A stretch of DNA of 64,000 nucleotides from Microvirga rosea. GTDB taxonomy: Bacteria > Pseudomonadota > Alphaproteobacteria > Rhizobiales > Beijerinckiaceae. Below the pieces are notes generated by a model. That model worked only from the letters and a program-made list of their open reading frames with translations. It did no database searches and was not told the DNA's origin. Both the position numbers and the translations under genes were made by a program. This document shows, piece after piece, positions 1 to 9,009 of this stretch. The stretch lies in assembly GCF_020595095.1 (NCBI RefSeq), contig NZ_JAJDOP010000001.1:558001-622000 (forward strand). The letters run 5' to 3'. Position 1 is the first letter of the stretch. Each line of letters opens with the position of its first letter.

Positions 1-551
1 TTGAGCAGTTTCGTGTGTGCCGTGGCGCGTATGACCCCGTACCCCAAGAGAGTCACGAAGGCGAGCATGTAGAAGGACCCGGCCCCGGGGCCGAAGATTC
101 CATCGTAGAAGCCGACCGCCACAGGCGCCGTCAGGCCGAAGGTGAACGCCGTCATCCGCGCATGGGCGTCCTCGTTCCGCACCTTGGGCGACAAGGCGAA
201 GAAAAGCGCGATCGCGATCAGGAGCACAGGGATCAGGCCGTCGAGGATCGGCTTGGGGAGGAACCGGACGCAAAGGGCACCCGCGACGCCGCTGAAAAAG
301 GCGACCAGCGCGAAACGCCAGGCCGACGACCAGGCGATGAGACCCTTGCGGCCAAACGTATAGGTCGCCGAAGCCGCCGCAAAGGAGCCCTGCACCTTGT
401 TGGTGGCGATCGCCTGCGCCGGATCGAGCCCGGCGATCAACAGGGCCGGCACCGTGATGAGGCCGCCGCCTCCCGCGATGGAGTCGACGAAACCCGCCAA
501 CAGCGAAATGGCGGCAAGAGCCGCCATTCCATCAAGTCCGATCGACGCCAC
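1..551 (-). CDS. TauE/SafE (TSUP) family permease, 3' end outside window
   Basis: Reading the minus strand from 551 gives about 183 residues of a hydrophobic protein. Early residues contain GFVDSIAGGGG followed by LITVPALL and ATNKVQG, the N-terminal signature of TauE/SafE (DUF81) permeases. These are inner-membrane transporters tied to export or uptake of sulfite, organosulfur compounds or organic acids. The substrate cannot be told from sequence. The C-terminus lies left of base 1. The reading frame is closed upstream by the stop codon of the echA-like gene, so the start must be GTG 551 or ATG 527. Neither has a convincing Shine-Dalgarno. With only 3 bases between the echA stop and GTG 551, co-transcription or translational coupling is likely. 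Confidence 0.85.
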   Translation of the reverse strand, partial: MASIGLDGMAALAAISLLAGFVDSIAGGGGLITVPALLIAGLDPAQAIATNKVQGSFAAASATYTFGRKGLIAWSSAWRFALVAFFSGVAGALCVRFLPKPILDGLIPVLLIAIALFFALSPKVRNEDAHARMTAFTFGLTAPVAVGFYDGIFGPGAGSFYMLAFVTLLGYGVIRATAHTKLL

Positions 552-554
552 CGA

Positions 555-1328
555 TCAGCGATCCGTGAACTGGGGAGGGCGCTTTTCCACGAAAGCGGCC
601 ATGCCCTCCTTCTGATCGGCGGTCGCGAACATGGCGTGAAAGACCCGCCGCTCGAAACGAATGCCCTCGGAGAGCGAAATCTCGTCGGCGCGATTGATGC
701 TTTCCTTGGTCATCATGACGATGGGCTGGGACATGGACGCGATGGTCTCGGCGGTCTTGATCGCCTCGCTCAGGAGGTCGGCGGCGGGCACGATGCGCGC
801 CACCAGGCCCGAGCGTTCCGCCTCTTCGGCCCCTATCATGCGGCCGGTGAGGCACATTTCCATGGCCTTGGCCCGGCCGATGAGCCGGGTCAGGCGCTGG
901 GTCCCGCCCATGCCCGGCATGACGCCGAGCTTGATTTCCGGCTGGCCGAACTTGGCATTATCCGCCGCGATGATGAAATCGCACATCATGGCGAATTCGC
1001 AGCCCCCTCCAAGGGCGAACCCGGCCACCGCCGCGATCATGGGCTTGCGCCGGTTGGCGACCCGATCCCATCCGCCGAACTGGTTGTCGGAATAGATCTG
1101 CGGATAGGACAGGCTGGCCATTTCCTTGATGTCGGCGCCGGCCGCAAAGGCCTTTTCCGACCCGGTCACGACGATGCAGCCGACTCCCGGATCAGCCTCG
1201 AAGGCGTCGAGCGCCTGGTTGACCTCGCCGAGCAGGATCGAATTGAGCGCGTTCAGCGCCTGCGGGCGGTTGAGGGTGATGAGCCCCACCTTGCCGCGGG
1301 TCTCGACGATGATCGTTTCGTAAGCCAT
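555..1328 (-). CDS. enoyl-CoA hydratase (crotonase family)
   Basis: A 257-residue crotonase, the normal length for a short-chain enoyl-CoA hydratase that adds water to trans-2-enoyl-CoA in fatty-acid beta-oxidation. NRPQALNAL near residue 20, the AGADIKEM oxyanion region near 64 and GGGCE near 107 are typical. Both catalytic glutamates of active hydratases are present: Glu111 in GGGCE and Glu131 in [11 protein letters not shown] 1328 is chosen because AGGAGG stands just upstream, although the frame stays open further. The gene sits between mutM and the TauE permease on the same strand. A hydratase next to fpg/mutM is a common arrangement in Hyphomicrobiales. Its exact chain-length preference is not predictable. 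Confidence 0.9.
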   Translation of the reverse strand: MAYETIIVETRGKVGLITLNRPQALNALNSILLGEVNQALDAFEADPGVGCIVVTGSEKAFAAGADIKEMASLSYPQIYSDNQFGGWDRVANRRKPMIAAVAGFALGGGCEFAMMCDFIIAADNAKFGQPEIKLGVMPGMGGTQRLTRLIGRAKAMEMCLTGRMIGAEEAERSGLVARIVPAADLLSEAIKTAETIASMSQPIVMMTKESINRADEISLSEGIRFERRVFHAMFATADQKEGMAAFVEKRPPQFTDR

Positions 1329-1467
1329 GCCTGCGCCTCCTGGATGGAGGCTCACCGGTAGGCGAGGTGCAGGGGTCAGGCAAGAGAGATTTGGCGGCTC
1401 GGGCGACAATCGACAGAGGACTTGAGCGGATGCGGGCGGACTTGCCCGGCCGCCATCGGCTTCGTGG

Positions 1468-2352
1468 TCATTTCGCCTGGCAGGTGGGGCAATAGAAGGT
1501 GGAGCGCCCCCCTTGCACGAGGCGGGAGACCGTCCCTTTGCAGCCCGGCGTCACGCAAGGCTCTCCTTCACGGTCATAGACCCGGAACGCGTGCTGGAAA
1601 TAGCCCAGAGACCCGTCGACCTGGGCGTGGTCGCGCAACGTGGATCCCCCGGCCTCGACGGCCTCGTTCAGGACATCGCGAATGACCTCGGCCAGCCTGT
1701 GAGCCTTCGCGGTCGGCTTTCCCTTGGAGGTCGTCAGGGAGCCTGCGGGCGCCTCGGGATGCAGCCCGGTGCGGAACAGGGCCTCGCAGACATAGATATT
1801 CCCCAGTCCGGCAATCAGGCGCTGGTCCAGCAAGGCGGCCTTGAGGGGAGTGCGCTTGCCCCCGAAGAGTTTGGCGATGGTCTCGCCGGAGAGCTCATTG
1901 CCGAGGGGCTCGATGCCCATGTCGCGGAAATGACGGCAGCTCTCGATGGTCGACCGGGGAACGAGATCCATGAAGCCGAAGCGGCGGGCGTCATTGTAGG
2001 TCACCGTCGCCCCGTTCGAGAGCGAGAATATCACATGGTCGTGGGTGCCGACGGCCCCATGTTCGTGATGGAACTCCCCCGGTCGAACGCTGCGGCCTTC
2101 CTGCGTCACGAGAAACCGCCCCGACATCCCCAGGTGCATGACCAGAACTTCGCCCGACGACAGATCGGCCAAAAGGTATTTCGCCCGGCGTCCCAGGGCG
2201 GTCACCTCCTGCCCGATGAGCCGCTCGGCGAATTGCTCGGGAAAGGGAAAGCGCAGGTCGGGACGGCGCTGGACGACCTTTGTAAACCGGGCTCCCGTCA
2301 TGGCGGGCTCCAGGCCCCTGCGGACCGTTTCGACTTCGGGCAGTTCAGGCAT
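1468..2352 (-). CDS. mutM: formamidopyrimidine-DNA glycosylase
   Basis: A 294-residue Fpg/MutM base-excision repair enzyme that removes 8-oxoguanine and formamidopyrimidines and nicks the abasic site. The mature N-terminus PELPEVE gives the catalytic Pro2 and Glu3. A conserved lysine follows in GRRAKYLL (Lys58). The C-terminus ends in a four-cysteine zinc finger (CVTPGC then CPTC) that grips the DNA. The frame is open far upstream, but only ATG 2352 places the invariant MPELPE at the amino end, so that start is firm. It is divergent from ubiE with 93 bases between the start codons, which must hold both promoters. Confidence 0.96.
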   Translation of the reverse strand: MPELPEVETVRRGLEPAMTGARFTKVVQRRPDLRFPFPEQFAERLIGQEVTALGRRAKYLLADLSSGEVLVMHLGMSGRFLVTQEGRSVRPGEFHHEHGAVGTHDHVIFSLSNGATVTYNDARRFGFMDLVPRSTIESCRHFRDMGIEPLGNELSGETIAKLFGGKRTPLKAALLDQRLIAGLGNIYVCEALFRTGLHPEAPAGSLTTSKGKPTAKAHRLAEVIRDVLNEAVEAGGSTLRDHAQVDGSLGYFQHAFRVYDREGEPCVTPGCKGTVSRLVQGGRSTFYCPTCQAK

Positions 2353-2445
2353 CAACCATCTCGCGGGTTCGGACCGCTCCTTACATAGCCATCCGGGCCC
2401 GCTTCCGCTATGGATCGCCACAAAAGGCGACGAGAGGTGTGAGAG

Positions 2446-3195
2446 ATGACCGACGACAACACCCATTTCGGGTTCCAGTCCGTGCCCCTCGATGAGAAGC
2501 AGGGCCGCGTCAACGAGGTCTTCCATTCGGTCGCGGGCCGCTATGACCTCATGAACGATCTCATGTCCGCGGGCCTCCACCGGCTTTGGAAGAACAATCT
2601 CGTGGCCATGCTCCGTCCGCCCCGGAACCGGCCTTTCCGGCACCTGGACGTAGCGGGCGGGACGGGCGATGTGGCCTTCCGCATTCTCGATGCCGGAGGC
2701 CCGCAGACCCAGGTGACCGTGCTCGACATCAACGGCGACATGCTGAGGGTCGGCCAGGAGCGGGCCGGGCACCGCTATGACGGGCGGATCGACTTCGTCG
2801 AGGCGAACGCCGAAACGCTGCCCCTGGAATCCAACACCTATGACGCCTACACCATCGCATTCGGCATCCGGAACGTGCCCCGCATCGATGCGGCGCTGCG
2901 GGAGGCGCATCGGGTGCTCAAGCCCGGCGGACGCTTCCTGTGCCTCGAATTCTCGAAGGTCGATGTGCCGGGCCTCGACCGGATCTACGACGCCTATTCG
3001 TTCAACGTGATTCCGCGTCTTGGCCAAATGGTCACCGGCGATTCCGAGTCCTATCAGTATCTCGTCGAATCGATCCGTCGGTTCCCGACCCCGGCAGCCT
3101 TCGCCCATATGATCGAGCAGGCGGGCTTCAGGCGCGTGACGCACCGGCCGTTGACGGCCGGGGTCGTGGCCATTCACTCCGGATGGAAGATCTGA
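2446..3195 (+). CDS. ubiE: ubiquinone/menaquinone biosynthesis C-methyltransferase
   Basis: A 249-residue SAM-dependent methyltransferase of the UbiE/COQ5 family, which methylates the benzoquinol ring carbon in ubiquinone synthesis. The N-terminal [21 protein letters not shown] block and the glycine-rich SAM site [12 protein letters not shown] near residue 66 are diagnostic. [12 protein letters not shown] and FLCLEFSKV follow as later family motifs. A purine-rich GAGGTGTGAGAG precedes the ATG. It opens a tight rightward run: ubiB starts 1 base after its stop, so the two are translated from one message. Both act on the same cofactor pathway. Confidence 0.96.
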   Translation: MTDDNTHFGFQSVPLDEKQGRVNEVFHSVAGRYDLMNDLMSAGLHRLWKNNLVAMLRPPRNRPFRHLDVAGGTGDVAFRILDAGGPQTQVTVLDINGDMLRVGQERAGHRYDGRIDFVEANAETLPLESNTYDAYTIAFGIRNVPRIDAALREAHRVLKPGGRFLCLEFSKVDVPGLDRIYDAYSFNVIPRLGQMVTGDSESYQYLVESIRRFPTPAAFAHMIEQAGFRRVTHRPLTAGVVAIHSGWKI

Positions 3196-3196
3196 C

Positions 3197-4768
3197 GTGA
3201 TCGGTAGCATCGTCCATCTGTCCCGCAATCTTCGCGCCGGCTTCATTCTGGCGAGGGAAGGGGCGCTGGCGTTGATCGACCCCAACGCTCTGCCGCCGGC
3301 GGCCCGAATCGGCTTGCGGTTTGCCCGTCTGATCGAACGGCGTCAGGCGGGGGATGGCGCCGCCCGTCTTTCGGCCGCCCTCACGCGCCTGGGCCCGTCC
3401 TATGTGAAGTTCGGCCAGTTTCTGGCGACGCGCCCGGATATCGTCGGCGCTCCGGCGGCCCGCGACCTCGAGCGGCTTCAGGACCGCATGCCGCCCTTTC
3501 CCCGCGAGGACGCGGTCCGCATGGTGGAGCTGGCCCTGGGACGTCCGCTTGGCGAATTGTTCATCGAGTTCAGCGAACCCATCGCCGCCGCCTCCATCGC
3601 GCAGGTCCATAAGGCGGCGATCAGGACACCCGAAGGGCCGCTGACGGTTGCGGTGAAAGTCGTGCGCCCGGGCGTGCGGGAGGGTTTTGCCCGTGATCTC
3701 CAGGCGATGCGCGCGGCAGCGCGGCTCTTCGAGCGCCTGGTGCCGGATGCAAAGCGCCTGAAGCCCGTGGAGGTCGTCGAGGCCCTCGCCCGCTCCGTCG
3801 CGGTCGAGATGGATCTGCGCCTTGAAGCCGCCGCCGTGTCGGAGCTCGGAGAAAACACCAAGGACGATCTCGATTTTCGCGTGCCCAAACCGGAATGGGA
3901 CCTGACCGCCCGGGACGTGCTGACCATCACGTGGATCGACGGGATCCGCCTCAACGATATCGCGCGGATCGAGGCCGCAGGCTTCGACCGGGTGGCGCTG
4001 GCGCGAACGGTGATCCAGTCGTTCCTGCGCCATGCCATCCGCGATGGTTTCTTCCACGCGGACATGCATCCGGGCAACCTGTTCGTGGATCCTCAAGGTC
4101 GTCTGGTCGCCGTCGATTTCGGCATCATGGGACGCCTCGGCATGAAGGAACGGCGCTTTCTCGCCGAAATCCTCCTCGGCTTCATTCGCCGGGACTACCT
4201 GCGGGTCGCGCGGGTGCATTTCGAAGCGGGTTATGTGCCGCCGCACCATTCCGTGGAAGATTTCGCGCAGGCGATCCGGGCCATCGGAGAACCCATCCAC
4301 GATCGCCGCGCCGACGAAATTTCCATGGCGAAGCTGCTGACGCTGCTCTTCGAGATCACATCCCTTTTTGACATGGCGACCCGGATCGAACTCGTCATGC
4401 TGCAAAAGACCATGGTGGTGGTCGAGGGCGTTGCCCGCAATCTCGATCCGCGCCTCGACATGTGGACCACGTCCGAGCCGGTGGTGCGGGAATGGATCGA
4501 GCGTCATCTCGGCCCCCTCGGCCGTGTCGAGGAGGCGGGCTCCGGCATTGCAACTCTCGCAGGCCTCGCCGCCGATTTGCCGAACATCGCCCTGCAGGCC
4601 AAACGGGTGTTGAATCAGTTGGATGACATGACGGCTCAGGGTGTGGCTGTTCATCATGAGAGCGTGTCGGCCATCGGCCGTGCGGAGGCACGCAGTACCC
4701 GGTGGAGCATGGCGGCGTTGTGGATCATCGCGCTGACGCTGATGATCATGCTGATAAAGGACTTCTGA
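3197..4768 (+). CDS. ubiB: ABC1/UbiB atypical kinase for ubiquinone biosynthesis
   Basis: A 523-residue membrane-associated ABC1-family protein needed for ubiquinone formation, thought to act as an ATPase/atypical kinase on the COQ assembly. The family KxGQ element appears in [14 protein letters not shown] near residue 70. The alanine-rich loop that replaces the usual P-loop is [11 protein letters not shown] near 132, and the metal-binding [10 protein letters not shown] lies near 308. The C-terminus ends in one or two hydrophobic segments ([18 protein letters not shown]). Translation begins at GTG 3197, one base past the ubiE stop, and its end is 4 bases from coaBC, so it is the middle gene of the operon. 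Confidence 0.95.
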   Translation: MIGSIVHLSRNLRAGFILAREGALALIDPNALPPAARIGLRFARLIERRQAGDGAARLSAALTRLGPSYVKFGQFLATRPDIVGAPAARDLERLQDRMPPFPREDAVRMVELALGRPLGELFIEFSEPIAAASIAQVHKAAIRTPEGPLTVAVKVVRPGVREGFARDLQAMRAAARLFERLVPDAKRLKPVEVVEALARSVAVEMDLRLEAAAVSELGENTKDDLDFRVPKPEWDLTARDVLTITWIDGIRLNDIARIEAAGFDRVALARTVIQSFLRHAIRDGFFHADMHPGNLFVDPQGRLVAVDFGIMGRLGMKERRFLAEILLGFIRRDYLRVARVHFEAGYVPPHHSVEDFAQAIRAIGEPIHDRRADEISMAKLLTLLFEITSLFDMATRIELVMLQKTMVVVEGVARNLDPRLDMWTTSEPVVREWIERHLGPLGRVEEAGSGIATLAGLAADLPNIALQAKRVLNQLDDMTAQGVAVHHESVSAIGRAEARSTRWSMAALWIIALTLMIMLIKDF

Positions 4769-4772
4769 GCCC

Positions 4773-5984
4773 ATGGCACTGTCAGGTAAACGGATTCTTC
4801 TCGTCATCGGCGGCGGAATCGCGGCCTACAAATCCCTTGACCTGATCCGTCGCCTGCGCGAGCGCGGAGCGTCCGTGCGCTGCATCCTGACCGCAGGCGC
4901 GCAACACTTCATCACGCCGCTCGCCGCTTCCGCCATTTCAGGGCAGCGTACGCACACGGATCTGTTCGACCGGGAGGATGAGGCCGATATCGGCCATATC
5001 CGTCTTGCCCGCGATGCCGACCTCGTCGTGGTGGCGCCGGCCACCGCCAACCTCATGGCAAAGATGGCAGGCGGCCATGCGGACGATCTCGCATCGACCG
5101 TATTGCTTGCCACCACCCTGCCGATCCTGCTCGCTCCGGCCATGAACGTCCGCATGTGGCTGCACCCGGCGACGCAGCGCAATCTCGCGACGCTGCAGGC
5201 GGACGGCATCCGCACCGTCGGTCCCAACGAGGGCGCGATGGCGGAGGCGGAGACCGGGCCCGGCCGCATGGCGGAACCTCTGGAGATCGTCGCCGCGATC
5301 GAATCCCGCTTTGCCCCTTCGGGGCCTCTGGTCGGCAAGCACGTGGTGGTAACCTCGGGGCCGACCCATGAACCCATCGATCCGGTGCGCTATATCGCCA
5401 ACCGCTCCTCCGGCAAGCAGGGTCATGCCATCGCCCGGGCCGCCGCTGCGGCGGGGGCGCGGGTCACGTTGGTGTCCGGACCGGTCGATCTTGCCGATCC
5501 TGCCGGGGTCACGACGATCCATGTGGAAAGCGCCCGCGAGATGCTCGATGCGGTCGAGACGGCCCTTCCGGCGGATATCGGTATCTTCGCGGCCGCCGTG
5601 GCGGACTGGCGGGTTGCCAATGCCGGGGAGCAGAAGATCAAGAAGAACAACGGCGCGCTGCCGAATCTTGCGCTGACGGAGAACCCGGACATTCTGGCGA
5701 CGATCGCCCGGCGCAACGAGGGGCGGCCGCAGCTCATGATCGGTTTTGCGGCGGAAACGGAAAATGTCATCGAGCATGCCCGGCAGAAGCTCGCCAAGAA
5801 GGGCTGTGATCTGATCGTCGCAAACGATGTGTCCACCGGAACCGGCGTGATGGGCGGCGACAGCAACACGGTTCATCTCGTCAGTCCGGCCGGTGTCGAG
5901 ACATGGCCCACCTTGTCAAAGACCGACGTCGCCCGCAAACTGATCGAGCGTCTCGGGCAGATGATGAAAGGCGCAGGACAATGA
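4773..5984 (+). CDS. coaBC: bifunctional phosphopantothenoylcysteine decarboxylase/synthetase
   Basis: A 403-residue CoaBC fusion that turns 4'-phosphopantothenate plus cysteine into 4'-phosphopantetheine for coenzyme A. The N-terminal flavoprotein half (about 1-185) starts [16 protein letters not shown] and contains the decarboxylase signature PAMNVRMW near residue 122. The CTP-dependent synthetase half contains [20 protein letters not shown] and KIKKNNG near 290. Length matches the usual fusion. It follows ubiB by 4 bases and overlaps dut by ATGA, so expression is coupled to both neighbours. Confidence 0.96.
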   Translation: MALSGKRILLVIGGGIAAYKSLDLIRRLRERGASVRCILTAGAQHFITPLAASAISGQRTHTDLFDREDEADIGHIRLARDADLVVVAPATANLMAKMAGGHADDLASTVLLATTLPILLAPAMNVRMWLHPATQRNLATLQADGIRTVGPNEGAMAEAETGPGRMAEPLEIVAAIESRFAPSGPLVGKHVVVTSGPTHEPIDPVRYIANRSSGKQGHAIARAAAAAGARVTLVSGPVDLADPAGVTTIHVESAREMLDAVETALPADIGIFAAAVADWRVANAGEQKIKKNNGALPNLALTENPDILATIARRNEGRPQLMIGFAAETENVIEHARQKLAKKGCDLIVANDVSTGTGVMGGDSNTVHLVSPAGVETWPTLSKTDVARKLIERLGQMMKGAGQ

Positions 5985-6448
5985 CCCGCATCCTGCGCAT
6001 CCAAAGGCTCGATCATGCGGCCGGTCTGCCGCTCCCGCGCTATGAAACGGAAGGGGCGGCCGGCATGGATCTCATCGCCGCCTGTCCGGACGATGAGCCG
6101 ATCGTTCTGGCGCCGCTCGCCCGCGCATTGGTGCCGACGGGCCTCGTGATCGCGCTCGAGCCCGGTCACGAGGCGCAGATACGTCCGCGGTCGGGCCTTG
6201 CCTTGAAACACGGGGTGACCGTTCTCAATGCACCCGGCACGATCGACGCGGATTATCGCGGCGAGGTGCAGGTGCTTCTCGTCAATTTGGGGCAGGAGCC
6301 TTTCGCGATCCCTCGCGGGATGCGGATCGCCCAGATGATCATCGCCCCCGTGATACGGGCCGAGCCGGTTGCGGTGGAGGCGGTGGACGAGACCGCGCGC
6401 TCGGCCGGCGGGTTCGGATCGACGGGGTTACAAGGGATGGGACGATGA
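5981..6448 (+). CDS. dut: dUTP diphosphatase
   Basis: A 155-residue trimeric dUTPase that hydrolyses dUTP to dUMP, limiting uracil in DNA and feeding dTMP synthesis. The five family motifs can be followed: GAAGMDLIA (motif 1), [10 protein letters not shown], the catalytic-Asp segment [13 protein letters not shown] (motif 3), IAQMIIAP and the C-terminal arm [10 protein letters not shown] (motif 5). ATG 5981 overlaps the coaBC stop as ATGA and places motif 1 at the usual distance. The frame is open further upstream inside coaBC, but that part has no family similarity. The coaBC-dut pairing is widespread in alphaproteobacteria. Confidence 0.96.
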   Translation: MTRILRIQRLDHAAGLPLPRYETEGAAGMDLIAACPDDEPIVLAPLARALVPTGLVIALEPGHEAQIRPRSGLALKHGVTVLNAPGTIDADYRGEVQVLLVNLGQEPFAIPRGMRIAQMIIAPVIRAEPVAVEAVDETARSAGGFGSTGLQGMGR

Positions 6449-6894
6449 ACTTTCTTTCACGCCGCTCGCTTCTGGCCATTGCCGCCGTGACGGATATCGC
6501 CCTCCATGCAAGGCCCCTGCCGGTTTCCGCGAAAGCTCTCGCGGCCCGTCATAATCTGCCGCCACGGCATCTGGAGCCGGTGCTTCAAGCGCTTGTCCGC
6601 AACGGAATCCTGAAAGGGGTTCGAGGCCCACGCGGCGGCTATGAGCTTGCCCGGGAACGGCGGCGGATTTCCGCAGGCGATATCGTCCGCATCGCCATGA
6701 CGGCTCAGGAAGATGAAGGTGCGACGGCCATTCCCGAATCGCGGCTTGCGGAGCTCGTGGTGACGCCCGTGGTGAAGCAGGGCATTCAGGCGTTTCTGTC
6801 CGAGCTGGATAAGGTCACCGTCGATGATCTGTGCAAGCAGGCCCAGGCCCAGGAAGCCGTCGAGCAGATACCGGCCGTTGATTTCACGATTTAG
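6445..6894 (+). CDS. Rrf2-family transcriptional regulator without an Fe-S cysteine triad
   Basis: A 149-residue Rrf2 protein with an N-terminal winged helix (residues 1-70). It shows the family wing [13 protein letters not shown] near residue 58. IscR and NsrR carry three cysteines for a [2Fe-2S] cluster, but here I see only one cysteine, near the C-terminus (DDLCKQ), so it is probably not an iron-sulfur sensor. It lies 73 bases before cysK on the same strand. By analogy with CymR, which responds to the cysteine-synthesis state through CysK, it is a plausible cysteine-metabolism regulator; that is inference from position. Its ATG overlaps the dut stop. Confidence 0.88.
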   Translation: MNFLSRRSLLAIAAVTDIALHARPLPVSAKALAARHNLPPRHLEPVLQALVRNGILKGVRGPRGGYELARERRRISAGDIVRIAMTAQEDEGATAIPESRLAELVVTPVVKQGIQAFLSELDKVTVDDLCKQAQAQEAVEQIPAVDFTI

Positions 6895-6914
6895 TATGTG
6901 AATTTAGGAATTTA

Positions 6915-6943
6915 TCGACACACGCCGTCAAAAAAGCTAGACA
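6915..6943 (+). promoter_or_regulatory. candidate cysK promoter
   Basis: TCGACA at 6915-6920 (five of six matches to TTGACA) is followed by 17 bases and TAGACA at 6938-6943, inside the short gap between the Rrf2 gene and cysK. The A/T-rich stretch just upstream (6899-6914) is a reasonable place for the Rrf2 protein to bind. This rests on visual matching only. Confidence 0.35.
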
Positions 6944-6967
6944 TTCTTCGAAATCAAGGAGAGTTCC

Positions 6968-7930
6968 ATGGCTGACAACGTTCAGAAGCCTGGCCGAGGC
7001 CGCATTTACGGCTCCATCACGGAAACGATCGGCAATACCCCTCTCGTGCGCCTGAACCGCCTGCCGAAAGAGCGGGGGATCGATGCGGAGATTCTGGTCA
7101 AACTGGAATTCTTCAACCCCATCTCCAGCGTGAAGGACCGTATCGGCGTCAGCATGATCGACGCGATGGAAGCCGCCGGGGCCATCAAGCCCGGTGCAAC
7201 GCTGGTTGAGCCGACCTCCGGCAACACCGGCATCGCGCTGGCCTTCGTGGCCGCCGCGCGGGGCTACCGGCTGATCCTGGTCATGCCTGAAACCATGTCG
7301 ATCGAGCGCCGCAAGATGCTGGCCTATCTCGGAGCGGAACTCGCCCTGACGCCCGGCCCACAGGGCATGAAAGGGGCCATCGCCAAGGCGGAGGAACTCC
7401 TGCGGGAGATTCCCAACTCGGTCATGCCGCAGCAGTTCAAGAACCCGGCCAATCCCGAGATCCACCGCCGCACTACGGCCGAAGAGATCTGGAACGACAC
7501 CAACGGCCAGCTCGACGCCTTCGTGGCGGGTGTGGGCACCGGCGGCACCATCACGGGCGTCGGCCAGATCCTGAAGCCCCGCTTGCCCGGCATGAAGGTC
7601 ATCGCCGTGGAGCCCGAGGATTCCCCGGTTCTGTCCGGCGGCCAGCCCGGTCCCCACAAGATCCAGGGCATCGGCGCGGGTTTTGTCCCGGATGTTCTTG
7701 ACCGTTCGGTGATCGACGATGTGGTGACGGTCGGCAATCAGACCGCCTTCGACACCGCGCGCCAGCTCTCCAAGCTCGAGGGCATTCCCGGGGGCATCTC
7801 CACGGGAGCCAATGTGGCGGCCGCTCTGGAAGTTGCGGCCCGGCCGGAATTCAAAGGCAAACGCATCGTCACGGTCGCGCCTTCCTTCGCCGAACGCTAT
7901 ATTTCGAGTCCGCTGTTCGAAGGACTCTGA
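6968..7930 (+). CDS. cysK: cysteine synthase A (O-acetylserine sulfhydrylase)
   Basis: A 320-residue PLP enzyme of fold type II that makes cysteine from O-acetylserine and sulfide. The PLP lysine is Lys56 in [11 protein letters not shown]. The substrate loop TSGNTG is near residue 80 and the phosphate-binding loop GTGGTITG near 185. [10 protein letters not shown] is a typical CysK C-terminal motif. The Shine-Dalgarno AAGGAGAG stands before ATG 6968. It is the last gene of the rightward run and is closed by a strong terminator. The adjacent Rrf2 regulator suggests cysteine-responsive control. Confidence 0.96.
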   Translation: MADNVQKPGRGRIYGSITETIGNTPLVRLNRLPKERGIDAEILVKLEFFNPISSVKDRIGVSMIDAMEAAGAIKPGATLVEPTSGNTGIALAFVAAARGYRLILVMPETMSIERRKMLAYLGAELALTPGPQGMKGAIAKAEELLREIPNSVMPQQFKNPANPEIHRRTTAEEIWNDTNGQLDAFVAGVGTGGTITGVGQILKPRLPGMKVIAVEPEDSPVLSGGQPGPHKIQGIGAGFVPDVLDRSVIDDVVTVGNQTAFDTARQLSKLEGIPGGISTGANVAAALEVAARPEFKGKRIVTVAPSFAERYISSPLFEGL

Positions 7931-7952
7931 GTCAACGCATCGGATCGTCAGT

Positions 7953-7980
7953 AGGGCGGCTTCGGCCGCCCTTTTCTTTT
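7953..7980 (+). terminator. Rho-independent terminator after cysK
   Basis: A perfect 7-bp stem, GGGCGGC (7954-7960) with GCCGCCC (7965-7971), is closed by a TTCG tetraloop and followed by CTTTTCTTTT. It lies 23 bases after the cysK stop. Confidence 0.9.
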
Positions 7981-8002
7981 CAAAAAGCCGCGAAGCGTAG
8001 CC

Positions 8003-8027
8003 AGAACCTAACCTCATCCGCCGGGTT
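8003..8027 (+). promoter_or_regulatory. weak EcfG-like (general stress sigma) promoter candidate
   Basis: AGAAC at 8003-8007 is separated by 16 bases from GGTT at 8024-8027. The alphaproteobacterial general-stress consensus is GGAAC-N16/17-CGTT, so each element has one mismatch. It is located 31 bases before the first of three small-protein genes. The match is suggestive only. Confidence 0.25.
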
Positions 8028-8057
8028 GCCCTTGAAACACGGTTCAAGGAGTTTGCA

Positions 8058-8453
8058 ATGGCGGACAGACATGCACCCCATTCCCTGAAAGATCAGTCGG
8101 CGGATCAGATCCGCAACGAGCAACGCGGCGGCACCAACAGCCCCGTCGATCCCAACCGAGACGGCGGCCCGGAAGCCAACGCGACCATGCGGCGTGTCTG
8201 GGACGATCCCGGCGGCGAGGCGAACAGCTATCGCAACGCCATGGTGGGCGCGGGCGGCAAGTCGGACGACCACAGCGATCTGACGGCCGCGGAAACGCCG
8301 GAGACCACCAAGCATCTGAGCGACGCCACCCTTTCGCCGACCGACAAGGACGCCACCGCCGAAGCGATCGAGCGTGCCACCACCGTGAACGGCGCCGACG
8401 AACAGGACGCCGGCAGCGCACCGAGCGGCTCCGTCAAGCGCAGCGGTTCCTGA
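8058..8453 (+). CDS. small hydrophilic, probably disordered protein (cassette gene 1)
   Basis: A 131-residue protein dominated by Ala, Asp, Glu, Gly, Asn, Thr and Ser, with no cysteine and no hydrophobic core or membrane segment. It starts MADRHAPHSLKDQSADQIR, and AAGGA stands just before the ATG. Composition points to an intrinsically disordered cytoplasmic protein. I do not recognise a family. It is followed 18 bases later by a second and then a third small gene of the same style. Stress protection of the hydrophilin/LEA type is one possibility, supported weakly by the EcfG-like promoter upstream. Coding status is inferred from the good ribosome site and the regular spacing of the three ORFs. 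Confidence 0.65.
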   Translation: MADRHAPHSLKDQSADQIRNEQRGGTNSPVDPNRDGGPEANATMRRVWDDPGGEANSYRNAMVGAGGKSDDHSDLTAAETPETTKHLSDATLSPTDKDATAEAIERATTVNGADEQDAGSAPSGSVKRSGS

Positions 8454-8471
8454 CCGTCGAGGAGAAAACCC

Positions 8472-8711
8472 ATGGGCAACGCAGGTTATGGCAATCATAC
8501 GCCGGACCCGACGAATCCTGAACGTCCCGATCCGGAGGCCGGACAGCGAACCGCATCGGGCAAGAACCCGCCCGGGAACCCGAGCAAGGCGCAGACCCCG
8601 CCTGCTGGGCCTCATGCCGATCCATCCCTGACGAATGAAGACGCAACCCCCGGTGCCGGTACCCTGACCCCGTCCGGCGACCATGACGACACGGATTCCA
8701 CAAGCTCATGA
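8472..8711 (+). CDS. small Pro/Gly/Thr-rich disordered protein (cassette gene 2)
   Basis: A 79-residue protein rich in Pro, Gly, Thr, Asp and Asn. Its only aromatic residue is one Tyr near the start (MGNAGYGNHTPDP), and the tail is acidic and Ser-rich. GAGGAG precedes ATG 8472 by 9 bases, which supports translation. It has no recognisable domain, signal peptide or membrane segment. It lies between two other small hydrophilic genes in the same orientation with short gaps (18 and 36 bases), so the three probably form one transcript. Function unknown. Confidence 0.6.
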   Translation: MGNAGYGNHTPDPTNPERPDPEAGQRTASGKNPPGNPSKAQTPPAGPHADPSLTNEDATPGAGTLTPSGDHDDTDSTSS

Positions 8712-8747
8712 GGCGATCCGTCGGGATTGCGCCACGAGGAGACGACG

Positions 8748-8909
8748 ATGGACAAGGATCGCAAGAACAACCAGGCCACCGAGGCCGATATCAGCGCTCC
8801 CCGGCTGACGCCCCAGGGTCGGGCGGAGCCGGAAGGCAAGGGCGAGGATTCCACCAATCCGATGGGTGAGGGCGCCAAGAAAGGTCAGGGCGACAAGGCG
8901 GAAGGCTAG
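8748..8909 (+). CDS. very small charged disordered protein (cassette gene 3)
   Basis: A 53-residue protein, MDKDRKNNQATEAD at its start and GAKKGQGDKAEG at its end, almost entirely charged and small residues. ATG 8748 is preferred over the in-frame TTG 8727 because ACGAGGAGACG stands before it. No family is recognised. It completes the cassette of three low-complexity proteins. After it, 8910-9009 contains only a weak imperfect hairpin (about 8920-8950) and then the MFS gene. Confidence 0.55.
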   Translation: MDKDRKNNQATEADISAPRLTPQGRAEPEGKGEDSTNPMGEGAKKGQGDKAEG

Positions 8910-9009
8910 CACGGGCCCGACATCTCCTGCACGGCAGGATTCGGGTGGGCGAGACCGTATGGCGGCGCTAGGCACAGATGGACCTCTGTACCAGCCTTAA
9001 GGTTTCCTG

